Source of the DNA: Negativicutes bacterium UBA1444
Lineage (GTDB): Bacteria > Bacillota > Negativicutes > UBA1444
Assembly: GCA_002329525.1 (NCBI GenBank)
Contig: DCTI01000203.1
Coordinates: 738 to 5,947, forward strand
Length of the DNA stretch: 5,210 bases
Direction: 5' to 3'
Shown here: one piece after another, positions 1-5,210 of the stretch
How the letters are laid out: every line of letters starts with the position of its first letter
Position numbering within the stretch: position 1 is the stretch's first letter
The notes under the pieces: model-generated
What the model was told of the DNA's origin: nothing
What the model saw: only the letters and a program-made list of their open reading frames with translations
Databases searched by the model: none
Translations under genes and position numbers: made by a program

Positions 1-130
1 CGACGAGCTGCGGCGAACCCAAACGGGGCAGATGCAGCAATACGCGGCGGTGATGTTGTCGGCAACCGTCCTTCTGGTGGTTATACTGGCGACTCTGACC
101 GGGTCGTTCGTGAAAGGAGGCCGGATCTGA
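1..130 (+). CDS. nuoL: NADH-quinone oxidoreductase subunit L (NuoL), C-terminal fragment
   Basis: The last 42 codons of a gene cut by the left window edge are readable from base 2 and end with TGA at 128-130. The peptide begins DELRRTQTGQMQQYA, matching the family's C-terminal signature (an LRR-x-QTG-x-x-QxYA stretch) just before the final transmembrane helix. That helix is visible here as a run of hydrophobic residues at about residues 15-34 of the fragment, followed by a short basic tail ending in KGGRI. NuoL is the most distal antiporter-like subunit of the complex I membrane arm and carries the long lateral helix in its C-terminal part. Full-length NuoL is usually 600 residues or more, so only a small part is present. 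The stop codon overlaps the nuoM start by one base (TGATG), which suggests translational coupling. The assignment rests on this short signature plus the nuoM-nuoN context. Confidence 0.9.
   Translation, partial: DELRRTQTGQMQQYAAVMLSATVLLVVILATLTGSFVKGGRI
113..120 (+). promoter_or_regulatory. Ribosome binding site of nuoM
   Basis: AAAGGAGG lies inside the last codons of nuoL and ends nine bases before the nuoM ATG at 130. It is a near-perfect match to the 16S rRNA 3' end and confirms this start. Because it sits in the nuoL coding region, the two genes must be read from one transcript. Confidence 0.85.
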
Positions 131-1656
131 TGAGTCTGCCGATTCTTTCCCTGATCCTGTTCGCCCCCATCGTGGGTGTGGCGGTAATCCTCTGCCTGCC
201 GCAGACGGCTGGCCGGATGATCAAAATGGTGGCCGGCGGCGCCATGTGGATTTGCTTTGCCTTGTCCGCCATTATGTTCATGAATTATGACTGGCGTACT
301 GGCGGTGTACAGTTTACGGAAATTGCCGCCTGGTTGCCGGACGCCGGTGCCAGTTATCATCTGGGCGTGGACGGAATTTCCGCGCCGTTGACTCTGCTGA
401 TGTCCGTTGTCGGTCTGTCGGGCGTATATTCTTCCTGGCGGATCGATAAGCGGATCAAGGAATACTTCGTCCTGTTCCTGCTGCTGGTGGCCGGCGTCGC
501 CGGCGCCTTCGTGGCCCGGGACCTGTTGCTCTTCCTCCTGTTCTACGAAGTGGTAGTCATTCCCATGTACATTTTGATTGTCGTCTGGGGTTCGACCAAA
601 CGGGTGACCAAGGAATATGCCGGGATGAAGCTGGTGGTTTATCTGTTGATCGGTTCCGGCTTCATGCTCGCCGGTGTGTTTTCCCTGTATGTGCTCGCCA
701 ATCCGGCAGGGCAGCGCACTTTCGACATGGCGGCCCTGGCTGCCCAGGGCCTGAACGGCGCCATTGCCCCGGAACATCAGATTGTTTCGTTCTTCCTGAT
801 GATGCTGGGCTTCGCTACCTTGGCCTCCATGTGGCCGTTCCATTACTGGTCGCCGGACGGACACGCCGGCGCTCCCACCGCCGTCTCGATGGTCCATGCG
901 GGTCTGCTGAAAAAACTCGGCGCCTATGGTCTGCTCCGGGTGGGCCTCTTGATGGTGCCGGTCGGCTTCAAGTTCTGGGCGCCGATGATGGCGGCCTTCG
1001 CCACGGTCAGCGTCATTTATGCCGCCTTTATCTGCCTGACGCAGTCCGACCTGAAGTATATGGTCGGCTTCTCCTCGGTTTCCCATATGGGATATATCGT
1101 GATCGGCATTGCCACCGCCGATGTGATCGGTTTGAACGGTGCCGTGGCCAATATGTTCGCGCACGGTATCATGACGGCGTTGTTCTTCTCGATGATCGGC
1201 CATGTCTATAATACCGCCCACACCCGTGACATCAAGGATCTGGGCGGACTGGCCCACCAGATGCCGAAAGCTGCGGTCGGCTTCATGATCGCCGGCATGG
1301 CCTCGCTGGGCCTGCCGGGATTGTTGAGTTTCATCGCCGAGTTCACCATCTTTACCGGGACCTTCGAAACATATCCAGTGGTGGCGGTCGTTGCAATTTC
1401 CGGCATCATCCTGACCGCCTTGTATGTTTTGCGGGCGCTGGCGGATGCGTTGTTCGGTCCGCGGCTCGCCAAGTGGGATTCATTGCCGGACCTGAAGCTG
1501 CCGGAAATGGTGCCGTTGGTGCTGCTGAGCGCATTTCTGATCTTCTTTGGATTTTTCCCGTCCCTGTTGATGGATGTCATCAACAGCGGCATTGAACCGA
1601 TGACGCCGCTCCTCGCCAAGATCAAAACGGCGGCGACGCTCTGGGGAGGGCTGTAA
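130..1656 (+). CDS. nuoM: NADH-quinone oxidoreductase subunit M (NuoM), atypical TM7 motif
   Basis: This 508-residue polytopic membrane protein matches the usual NuoM length (E. coli about 509). It is one of three antiporter-like subunits thought to move protons across the cytoplasmic membrane during quinone reduction by complex I. Seen in the sequence: the TM5 glutamate Glu140 in FYEVVVIPMYILIVVWG (E. coli Glu144); the TM8 lysine in HAGLLKKLGAYGLLR (Lys262, with an extra Lys261); SSVSHMGY with His319; the MFAHG motif with His345; and the TM12 glutamate in FIAEF (Glu404, E. coli Glu407). The TM7 motif is odd: it reads GFATLASMWPFHYW, then SPDGH, so Leu231 stands where the family normally has lysine (E. 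coli Lys234) and Ser233 replaces the following proline. The gene overlaps nuoL by one base and ends two bases before nuoN. Identity as NuoM is firm; residue equivalences come from my own alignment from memory. Confidence 0.96.
   Translation: MSLPILSLILFAPIVGVAVILCLPQTAGRMIKMVAGGAMWICFALSAIMFMNYDWRTGGVQFTEIAAWLPDAGASYHLGVDGISAPLTLLMSVVGLSGVYSSWRIDKRIKEYFVLFLLLVAGVAGAFVARDLLLFLLFYEVVVIPMYILIVVWGSTKRVTKEYAGMKLVVYLLIGSGFMLAGVFSLYVLANPAGQRTFDMAALAAQGLNGAIAPEHQIVSFFLMMLGFATLASMWPFHYWSPDGHAGAPTAVSMVHAGLLKKLGAYGLLRVGLLMVPVGFKFWAPMMAAFATVSVIYAAFICLTQSDLKYMVGFSSVSHMGYIVIGIATADVIGLNGAVANMFAHGIMTALFFSMIGHVYNTAHTRDIKDLGGLAHQMPKAAVGFMIAGMASLGLPGLLSFIAEFTIFTGTFETYPVVAVVAISGIILTALYVLRALADALFGPRLAKWDSLPDLKLPEMVPLVLLSAFLIFFGFFPSLLMDVINSGIEPMTPLLAKIKTAATLWGGL
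1643..1650 (+). promoter_or_regulatory. Ribosome binding site of nuoN
   Basis: GGGGAGGG at the very end of nuoM lies eight bases before the nuoN ATG at 1659. It supports that start and again places the site within the upstream coding sequence. Confidence 0.75.
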
Positions 1657-1658
1657 GC

Positions 1659-3080
1659 ATGAATATCAGCGTTTTGGCTCTGGAAATCAGTGTGGCGGTC
1701 CTGGCGCTCGTCCTGTTGGCGATGGATCTTAGCCTGGAAAAAGACCAACCCCGCCGCAATATCGGTTATCTGGCCATATGCGGACTGACAGGGATTTTCT
1801 TCTTTTCGTTTACGCGTTATGGAATGAATGCGACCTTCTGGAACGGCCTGTTCAGCCTGGATGACTATGCCGTGTTTTTCAAACAGGCCTTTCTGATCGG
1901 TGCGATTCTGGTCATCCTGTTTTCCTTGGACACAGTGGACCAATTACCGCATTCGCGGGCGGAATTCTATGTCCTGTTGCTGTTCGCCGTGATCGGCATG
2001 ATGATTCTCGCTTCCGCCAACGATTTGATTACTCTGTATGTCGGCATCGAATTGATGACGTTCAGTTTCTTTATTCTGGTCGGCTATGTCCTGACCGATG
2101 CCCGTTCCACCGAAGCGGCGATTAAATACCTGATTCTGGCTTCGGCAGCCTCGGCGGTCATGCTGTACGGCATGAGCCTGATTTTTGGTCTGTCCGGCCA
2201 GATGAACTATGCCGCCATCGCGGCGGCCGGATTGCCGGCTTCGCCAGCGCTGCTGGTGGGCGGAGTTCTGTTGTTGTCCGGGTTTGCATTCAAGATTGCC
2301 GCGCCGCCTTTCCACATGTGGGCGCCGGATGTATATGAAGGGGCACCAGTACCGATTACCGCCATGTTGGCGATGGGATCAAAGGCTGCTGGCTTTGCAG
2401 CCATGATTCGTGTTTTCACGAATGTTTTCCCAAGCACCGGCTATCCCTGGCCACTGTTGGCGTTGCTGCTGTCTGGCGCCGCCATGCTGGTGGGCAATAT
2501 CGTCGCCATTCCCCAGACCAACATCAAACGGATGTTGGCCTATTCCTCCGTTGCCCAGGCCGGGTATATCCTGACCGGGCTGGTGGCGGGAACCGCCGCT
2601 GGAGTCAAGGGAATGCTGTTTTATCTCATGATCTATGTCTTCGCCAATGTCGGCGCATTTGGCGTGGTCGCCGCGGTGAGCCGGCACCGGAATGGCGAAA
2701 AAATTAGTGATCTGGCGGGATTGGCCCGCCAGGCGCCCGTTCTGGCGGTGGCCATGACGATTTCCCTGCTGTCCATGGCCGGAATTCCGCCGCTGGCTGG
2801 GTTTATGGGGAAATTCTTCCTGTTTTCGGCGGTCATCGACGCCGGACATTTGGGGATAGCGGTGCTTGGCTTCGTGCTGTCGATGGTTTCGGTGTATTAC
2901 TATCTCAATGTCGTAAAATCCATGTATCTGGCTGAACCGGCTGATGATCGTCCGTTTGCGGTTGCCGGGACGCTGAAGTTCACTGTGCTGTTTGCCATGA
3001 CGGCGACGCTGGCCATGGGGATTTATCCCGGGCCGCTGTCACAACTGGCGGAGCTGGCGGCCAAGACCGTCTTCCATTGA
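1659..3080 (+). CDS. nuoN: NADH-quinone oxidoreductase subunit N (NuoN)
   Basis: This 473-residue, highly hydrophobic protein is close to the usual NuoN length (E. coli about 485). It is the antiporter-like subunit nearest the small membrane subunits NuoA/J/K and one of the proposed proton channels of complex I. The expected ion-path residues are all visible: Glu131 in YVGIELMTFSFFILVGY (E. coli Glu133), Lys212 in the broken TM7 motif FKIAAPPFHMWAPDVYEGAP (E. coli Lys217), Lys242 in AMGSKAAGF (E. coli Lys247), and Lys385 in GFMGKF (E. coli Lys395). The IPPLAGFMGK stretch is a typical family signature. It starts two bases after the nuoM stop and is normally the last gene of nuo operons. That fits the non-coding gap and terminator downstream. 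In contrast to NuoM in this operon, nothing here departs from the family pattern. Confidence 0.97.
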   Translation: MNISVLALEISVAVLALVLLAMDLSLEKDQPRRNIGYLAICGLTGIFFFSFTRYGMNATFWNGLFSLDDYAVFFKQAFLIGAILVILFSLDTVDQLPHSRAEFYVLLLFAVIGMMILASANDLITLYVGIELMTFSFFILVGYVLTDARSTEAAIKYLILASAASAVMLYGMSLIFGLSGQMNYAAIAAAGLPASPALLVGGVLLLSGFAFKIAAPPFHMWAPDVYEGAPVPITAMLAMGSKAAGFAAMIRVFTNVFPSTGYPWPLLALLLSGAAMLVGNIVAIPQTNIKRMLAYSSVAQAGYILTGLVAGTAAGVKGMLFYLMIYVFANVGAFGVVAAVSRHRNGEKISDLAGLARQAPVLAVAMTISLLSMAGIPPLAGFMGKFFLFSAVIDAGHLGIAVLGFVLSMVSVYYYLNVVKSMYLAEPADDRPFAVAGTLKFTVLFAMTATLAMGIYPGPLSQLAELAAKTVFH

Positions 3081-3173
3081 TTTAGGGAGCGGGGCAACCC
3101 CAAAAAACAAGTTCATAATATTATATTTGTAGAATATAAAAAGTTTAATTTCCGTTTATATGATTATCGATAT

Positions 3174-3209
3174 AAAAGCGGCGTCCGGTTAATCCGGCCG
3201 CCGCTTTTT
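3174..3209. terminator. Bidirectional Rho-independent terminator for nuoN and the rhomboid gene
   Basis: AAAAGCGGCG at 3174-3183 pairs with CGCCGCTTTT at 3199-3208. One T/C mismatch (3184/3198) follows, then CCGG at 3185-3188 pairs with CCGG at 3194-3197, closing a five-base TTAAT loop. On the + strand the GC stem is followed by TTTTT (3205-3209). On the - strand it is followed by TTTTA. The structure therefore suits intrinsic termination in both directions, as expected between convergent genes: nuoN ends 93 bases to the left and the rhomboid gene ends 41 bases to the right. Confidence 0.92.
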
Positions 3210-3224
3210 ATGCCATGAATTTGA

Positions 3225-3241
3225 TGGAGTACAACACTCCA
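3225..3241. repeat. Small hairpin just past the rhomboid stop codon
   Basis: TGGAGT at 3225-3230 is the exact reverse complement of ACTCCA at 3236-3241, with a five-base loop. It lies nine bases beyond the rhomboid stop in the direction of that gene. No T run follows it on either strand, so it is not a terminator by itself. It might protect the 3' end of the message or be a chance match. Confidence 0.35.
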
Positions 3242-3250
3242 GGATCGGTC

Positions 3251-3916
3251 TCAGCGCTCCTTCAACCAGAGGCGGTTGAGCAGGGCGCCGGCAACAAACC
3301 CGCCGACATGGGCCCACCAGGCAATTCCCGAACCGCCCATTGACAGCGCGGCGGCCCCGCTTTGCAGTTGATAAAAAAACCAGATGGCCAAAAAGGCCAG
3401 TGCGGGGATTTCAATAATGGTGAAGATAAAGAACAGCGGCACAATAGTCTTGATTTTGGCAAACGGAAAACAGACCGCATAGGCGCCGAGAATGCCCGAG
3501 ACAGCGCCGCTCGCGCCAATGACCGGGACAGCGGAAACGGGATCGACAGCCACTTGGGTGAGGTTGGCGACAATGCCGCAGAGAAAATAGAACAACAGAA
3601 AATGGCCATGACCCAGGCAATATTCCACACTGGAACCGAACAGCCACAAAAACCAGAGGTTACCGATGATGTGCATCCAGCCGCCATGGAGAAAAAGGTT
3701 TGTGACCAGCGGCAAATAGGAGAGCGGGTTCAACGAACTCTCCTGCACCGCGGTCGTCAGGCGGAGCGGAGTCATGCCGAGCATCCCGACCCAGTATTTA
3801 AAATCAGCCGGCCCCCAGCGCAGTTCGTTGAGAAATACGCCGATGTTGGCGGCAATCAATACGACGGTAAAAAAGGGCAGAATGTTGGGGCGGATGTTGT
3901 CGCGGATCGGAATCAT
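3251..3916 (-). CDS. Rhomboid family intramembrane serine protease
   Basis: This 221-residue protein of the cytoplasmic membrane has about six predicted membrane helices (roughly residues 12-30, 81-97, 104-124, 134-150, 157-182 and 198-216), the compact bacterial rhomboid core with no added soluble domain. Rhomboids cut substrates within or next to their transmembrane helices using a Ser-His dyad. The nucleophile motif GASGAVSG gives Ser136, the last helix has AHVGGFVAG with His203, and the helix-2 motif HGGWMHIIGNLWFLWLFG supplies His82 and Asn86, equivalent to E. coli GlpG His150 and Asn154 at the oxyanion hole. The N-terminus MIPIRDN is typical of many bacterial rhomboids and, with the ribosome binding site, fixes the start. 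The gene stands alone, convergent with nuoN and divergent from the PHP gene, so context gives no substrate. An active protease is likely; its target is unknown. Confidence 0.95.
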   Translation of the reverse strand: MIPIRDNIRPNILPFFTVVLIAANIGVFLNELRWGPADFKYWVGMLGMTPLRLTTAVQESSLNPLSYLPLVTNLFLHGGWMHIIGNLWFLWLFGSSVEYCLGHGHFLLFYFLCGIVANLTQVAVDPVSAVPVIGASGAVSGILGAYAVCFPFAKIKTIVPLFFIFTIIEIPALAFLAIWFFYQLQSGAAALSMGGSGIAWWAHVGGFVAGALLNRLWLKER

Positions 3917-3924
3917 CCGTTGGG

Positions 3925-3931
3925 CTCCTTT
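3925..3931 (-). promoter_or_regulatory. Ribosome binding site of the rhomboid gene
   Basis: On the - strand AAAGGAG lies eight bases before the ATG whose first base is 3916. It supports the MIPIRDN start. I could not see a convincing promoter upstream of it on this strand. Confidence 0.8.
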
Positions 3932-3950
3932 GTCAGAGTTTTACGCCGTT

Positions 3951-3965
3951 GTAGAAACGTTCCAC
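3951..3965. repeat. Imperfect inverted repeat in the divergent intergenic region
   Basis: GTAGAA at 3951-3956 and TTCCAC at 3960-3965 are reverse complements except for one position, with a three-base ACG centre. The element lies 35 bases upstream of the rhomboid start. It could be an operator half-site pair for the rhomboid gene, but its length is near what chance gives. Confidence 0.25.
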
Positions 3966-4008
3966 GCGGCCGGGATAAGTTCCTGCCGGTAAAAACATCC
4001 GGTGGAAT

Positions 4009-4038
4009 AAGACAGTAGGGCCGGAAATACTGTATAAT
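4009..4038 (+). promoter_or_regulatory. Probable sigma-A-type promoter of the PHP phosphatase-rapZ unit
   Basis: A perfect -10 hexamer TATAAT at 4033-4038 is preceded, with an 18-base spacer, by AAGACA at 4009-4014, which matches four of six bases of TTGACA. It lies between divergent genes and faces the PHP gene. Transcription would begin near 4044-4046, giving a leader of only about a dozen bases, with the ribosome binding site almost at the 5' end. Confidence 0.6.
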
Positions 4039-4045
4039 AACAAAA

Positions 4046-4052
4046 GAGGTGA
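4046..4052 (+). promoter_or_regulatory. Ribosome binding site of the PHP phosphatase gene
   Basis: GAGGTGA matches the anti-Shine-Dalgarno over seven bases. Its GAGG core ends seven bases before the ATG at 4057. It supports that start, at which the translated N-terminus lines up with YcdX. Confidence 0.8.
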
Positions 4053-4056
4053 GTTT

Positions 4057-4788
4057 ATGCGCTTTATTGCGGATCTGCATGTACATACAGTCGCCAGCGG
4101 ACATGCTTACAGTACCGTTAGTGAAATAGCCCGGGCGGCGGCCGACAAAGGTCTGCCCATGATTGCCCTGACCGATCATGGACCGGGCATGCCCGGGGGC
4201 CCCCACGCCTATCATTTTTCCAACCAGTCCGCCATTCCCGATGCGCTGTTTGGTGTGCGAATTTTAAAAGGAATTGAAGCCAATGCGATGGACCGGGTCG
4301 GCCGGCTCGACCTTGATGACGCCCGGCTGGCGAAACTCGATATTGTCGCGGTCGGCCTGCATACGGTCTGCTCCCCCTACGGCACGGTGACGGAAAATAC
4401 CGAGATGATGCTGGCGGTGATGCAGAACCCATTTGTGGATGTGATCGTCCATCCCGGCAATCCGGAATATTTGGTTGACGAGGAAGCCGTGGTTCGCGAA
4501 GCGGCAAGATGTGGGGTCGCCCTTGAGGTTAACAACAGTTCCCTGACGGTAACCCGCAAGGGGAGTCTACCCCACTGCGACCATATCGTCGCGTTGGCCG
4601 CGGTATATGGGACCAAGTTGATCGTGGGCTCCGACAGCCATTATTGCGACTCGGTCGGCGAATTCGCCGCCGCGGCCGAACTTTTGGCCAAACATGGCAT
4701 TCCCGAAAGCCAGGTGATCAATACTTCCTTGGAGAATGTGCTGTCGCATTTGAACCGGCGCGGCAATCACCGACCGGTGACACTGTGA
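4057..4788 (+). CDS. ycdX: PHP-domain metal-dependent phosphatase, YcdX family
   Basis: This 243-residue cytoplasmic protein is nearly the length of E. coli YcdX (about 245) and has the same motif order. PHP proteins are TIM-barrel-like phosphoesterases, and YcdX binds three zinc ions. All nine expected ligands are visible: His8 and His10 in DLHVHT, His16 in ASGHAYST, His41 in LTDHGPGM, Glu74 in KGIEAN, His102, His132 in VHPGNPEY, and Asp193 and His195 in GSDSH. LEVNNSS (156-162) and the following RKGS are also shared with YcdX. There is no polymerase or histidinol-phosphate-specific extension, so the protein is not DnaE/PolX or clearly HisK. The physiological substrate of the family is unsettled. 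It starts from its own promoter and is followed after 20 bases by rapZ, an arrangement common in Firmicutes, so the two are probably one operon. Confidence 0.93.
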   Translation: MRFIADLHVHTVASGHAYSTVSEIARAAADKGLPMIALTDHGPGMPGGPHAYHFSNQSAIPDALFGVRILKGIEANAMDRVGRLDLDDARLAKLDIVAVGLHTVCSPYGTVTENTEMMLAVMQNPFVDVIVHPGNPEYLVDEEAVVREAARCGVALEVNNSSLTVTRKGSLPHCDHIVALAAVYGTKLIVGSDSHYCDSVGEFAAAAELLAKHGIPESQVINTSLENVLSHLNRRGNHRPVTL

Positions 4789-4791
4789 GAG

Positions 4792-4799
4792 AAAGGTGG
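4792..4799 (+). promoter_or_regulatory. Ribosome binding site of rapZ
   Basis: AAAGGTGG lies nine bases before the ATG at 4809. A TAG in the same frame at 4806-4808 directly precedes that ATG, so the rapZ start cannot lie further upstream. Confidence 0.8.
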
Positions 4800-4808
4800 C
4801 TATTGTAG

Positions 4809-5210
4809 ATGGAAAAATCGCGGCTTGTCATCATTACCGGCATGTCCGGGGCCGGCAAGACCCAGGTTATGCGTTTCATGGAGGACCTCGGCTATTTCTG
4901 CGTCGATAATCTGCCACCGGCATTGATCCCCAAATTTGCCGAGTTGTGCGAGCAGTCCGGCGGTCGGGTGAACAAGATCGCTCTGGTCGTGGATATTCGC
5001 GGCGGCGAATTTTTTGACCAGTTGATGCAGGTGCTGGGGGAAATGGACCAACAGGATATGATGACCGAGGTGCTGTTCCTCGAAGCCTCCGATGAGACCA
5101 TTATTCACCGTTACAAGGAAACCCGGCGGCGGCATCCGCTGGCGCCGGCGGGTCGGGTCAGCGAAGGAATTCGTTTGGAACGGGACAAGCTCGAATATGT
5201 GCGGGGCCGG
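4809..5210 (+). CDS. rapZ: RNase adapter / nucleotide-binding protein RapZ (YvcJ), N-terminal part
   Basis: The first 134 residues of a protein usually about 285-290 long are present; the right window edge cuts it in frame. The N-terminal P-loop ATPase-like domain is clear: Walker A GMSGAGKT at 11-18, [19 protein letters not shown] at 25-43, DIRGGEFFD at 62-70, and [13 protein letters not shown] at 101-113 followed by EGI and a Glu-Arg pair. These match B. subtilis YvcJ closely. In E. coli, RapZ binds the small RNA GlmZ and hands it to RNase E to control glucosamine-6-phosphate synthase. In Firmicutes YvcJ is a nucleotide-binding protein linked to competence and its RNA role is less clear. 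The C-terminal RNA-binding/sensor domain is outside the window. It lies 20 bases after the PHP gene; yvcK and whiA would be expected downstream, but this cannot be seen. Confidence 0.97.
   Translation, partial: MEKSRLVIITGMSGAGKTQVMRFMEDLGYFCVDNLPPALIPKFAELCEQSGGRVNKIALVVDIRGGEFFDQLMQVLGEMDQQDMMTEVLFLEASDETIIHRYKETRRRHPLAPAGRVSEGIRLERDKLEYVRGR

Larger units (their letters stand above)
3081..3250. other. Non-coding gap between convergent nuoN and rhomboid genes, with an AT-rich stretch
   Basis: No credible gene is seen here. Bases about 3102-3177 are strikingly AT-rich compared with the GC-rich genes on both sides. They contain two short inverted repeats: TTATATT/AATATAA (3121-3127 and 3133-3139, five-base loop) and TTTATAT/ATATAAA (3155-3161 and 3170-3176, eight-base spacer). 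The second overlaps the self-complementary TATCGATA at 3165-3172. In this base composition such repeats may arise by chance. The GC-rich terminator hairpin that follows is listed separately. Confidence 0.6.

Noticed and set aside
831..1211. Open frame of 126 codons on the + strand within nuoM
   Set aside because: It is an out-of-frame overlap with nuoM, very rich in Arg and Gly as expected for a GC-rich shifted frame, and has no recognisable domain.
1206..1943. Long open frame of 245 codons on the - strand
   Set aside because: It lies entirely antisense to the end of nuoM and the start of nuoN, has a polar composition with no family motif, and is explained by the codon structure of those genes.
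3091..3107. GGGG-CAA-CCCC mini-hairpin followed by an A run, after nuoN
   Set aside because: The stem is only four pairs, and on the + strand an A run, not a T run, follows it. The strong terminator downstream explains the end of the operon better.
3951..3979. Weak + strand promoter-like pair TTGTAG and GATAAG
   Set aside because: Both hexamers are poor and the 19-base spacer is long. The TATAAT-containing promoter at 4009-4038 is much better.
3362..4018. Open frame of 218 codons on the + strand
   Set aside because: It is antisense to the rhomboid gene, whose motifs and ribosome binding site are unmistakable. The + strand translation is charged, low in structure and unrecognisable.
3913..4215. 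Open frame of 100 codons on the - strand across the divergent intergenic region
   Set aside because: It covers the PHP gene start and the promoter region, overlaps the rhomboid start, has no family signature, and conflicts with clear signals on both sides.

Overview
The window holds parts of two gene clusters from what is most likely an anaerobic Firmicute that carries complex I. The Negativicutes (Sporomusa/Selenomonas relatives) are my first guess and the Peptococcaceae-type lineages my second. This placement is inference. It rests on strong AAAGGAGG-type ribosome binding sites, a nuo operon ending L-M-N, and a PHP phosphatase gene placed directly before rapZ, a setting typical of the Firmicute rapZ-yvcK-whiA cluster. 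The genes are GC-rich by eye, and the one clearly AT-rich patch is the gap after nuoN. No tRNA, rRNA, CRISPR array, insertion sequence or phage gene is visible.

Layout. Bases 1-3080 (+ strand) are the 3' end of a complex I (NADH-quinone oxidoreductase) operon: the last 42 codons of nuoL, then complete nuoM and nuoN, tightly packed and each with its own ribosome binding site. These are the three antiporter-like, proton-translocating membrane subunits. Bases 3081-3250 are a non-coding gap between convergent genes. It has an AT-rich stretch with small inverted repeats and a strong hairpin with T runs on both sides that should stop transcription from both directions. Bases 3251-3916 (- strand) encode a compact rhomboid intramembrane serine protease with its catalytic Ser and His intact. 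Bases 3917-4056 are a divergent intergenic region with a good sigma-A-type promoter for the + strand. Bases 4057-4788 (+) encode a YcdX-like PHP-domain phosphatase with all nine expected metal ligands, followed after 20 bases by the first 134 codons of rapZ, cut by the window edge.

How the genes work together. NuoL, NuoM and NuoN form the distal part of the complex I membrane arm. The rhomboid protease stands alone as a single-gene unit. The PHP phosphatase and RapZ are probably co-transcribed from the promoter near 4009-4038.

The most notable observation is in NuoM: the lysine normally conserved in the broken TM7 helix, and the proline two residues after it, are replaced by Leu231 and Ser233, while the other key charged residues remain. 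I found no sign of a new defence, mobile or biosynthetic system. Apart from NuoM, the window looks like ordinary chromosomal core sequence.
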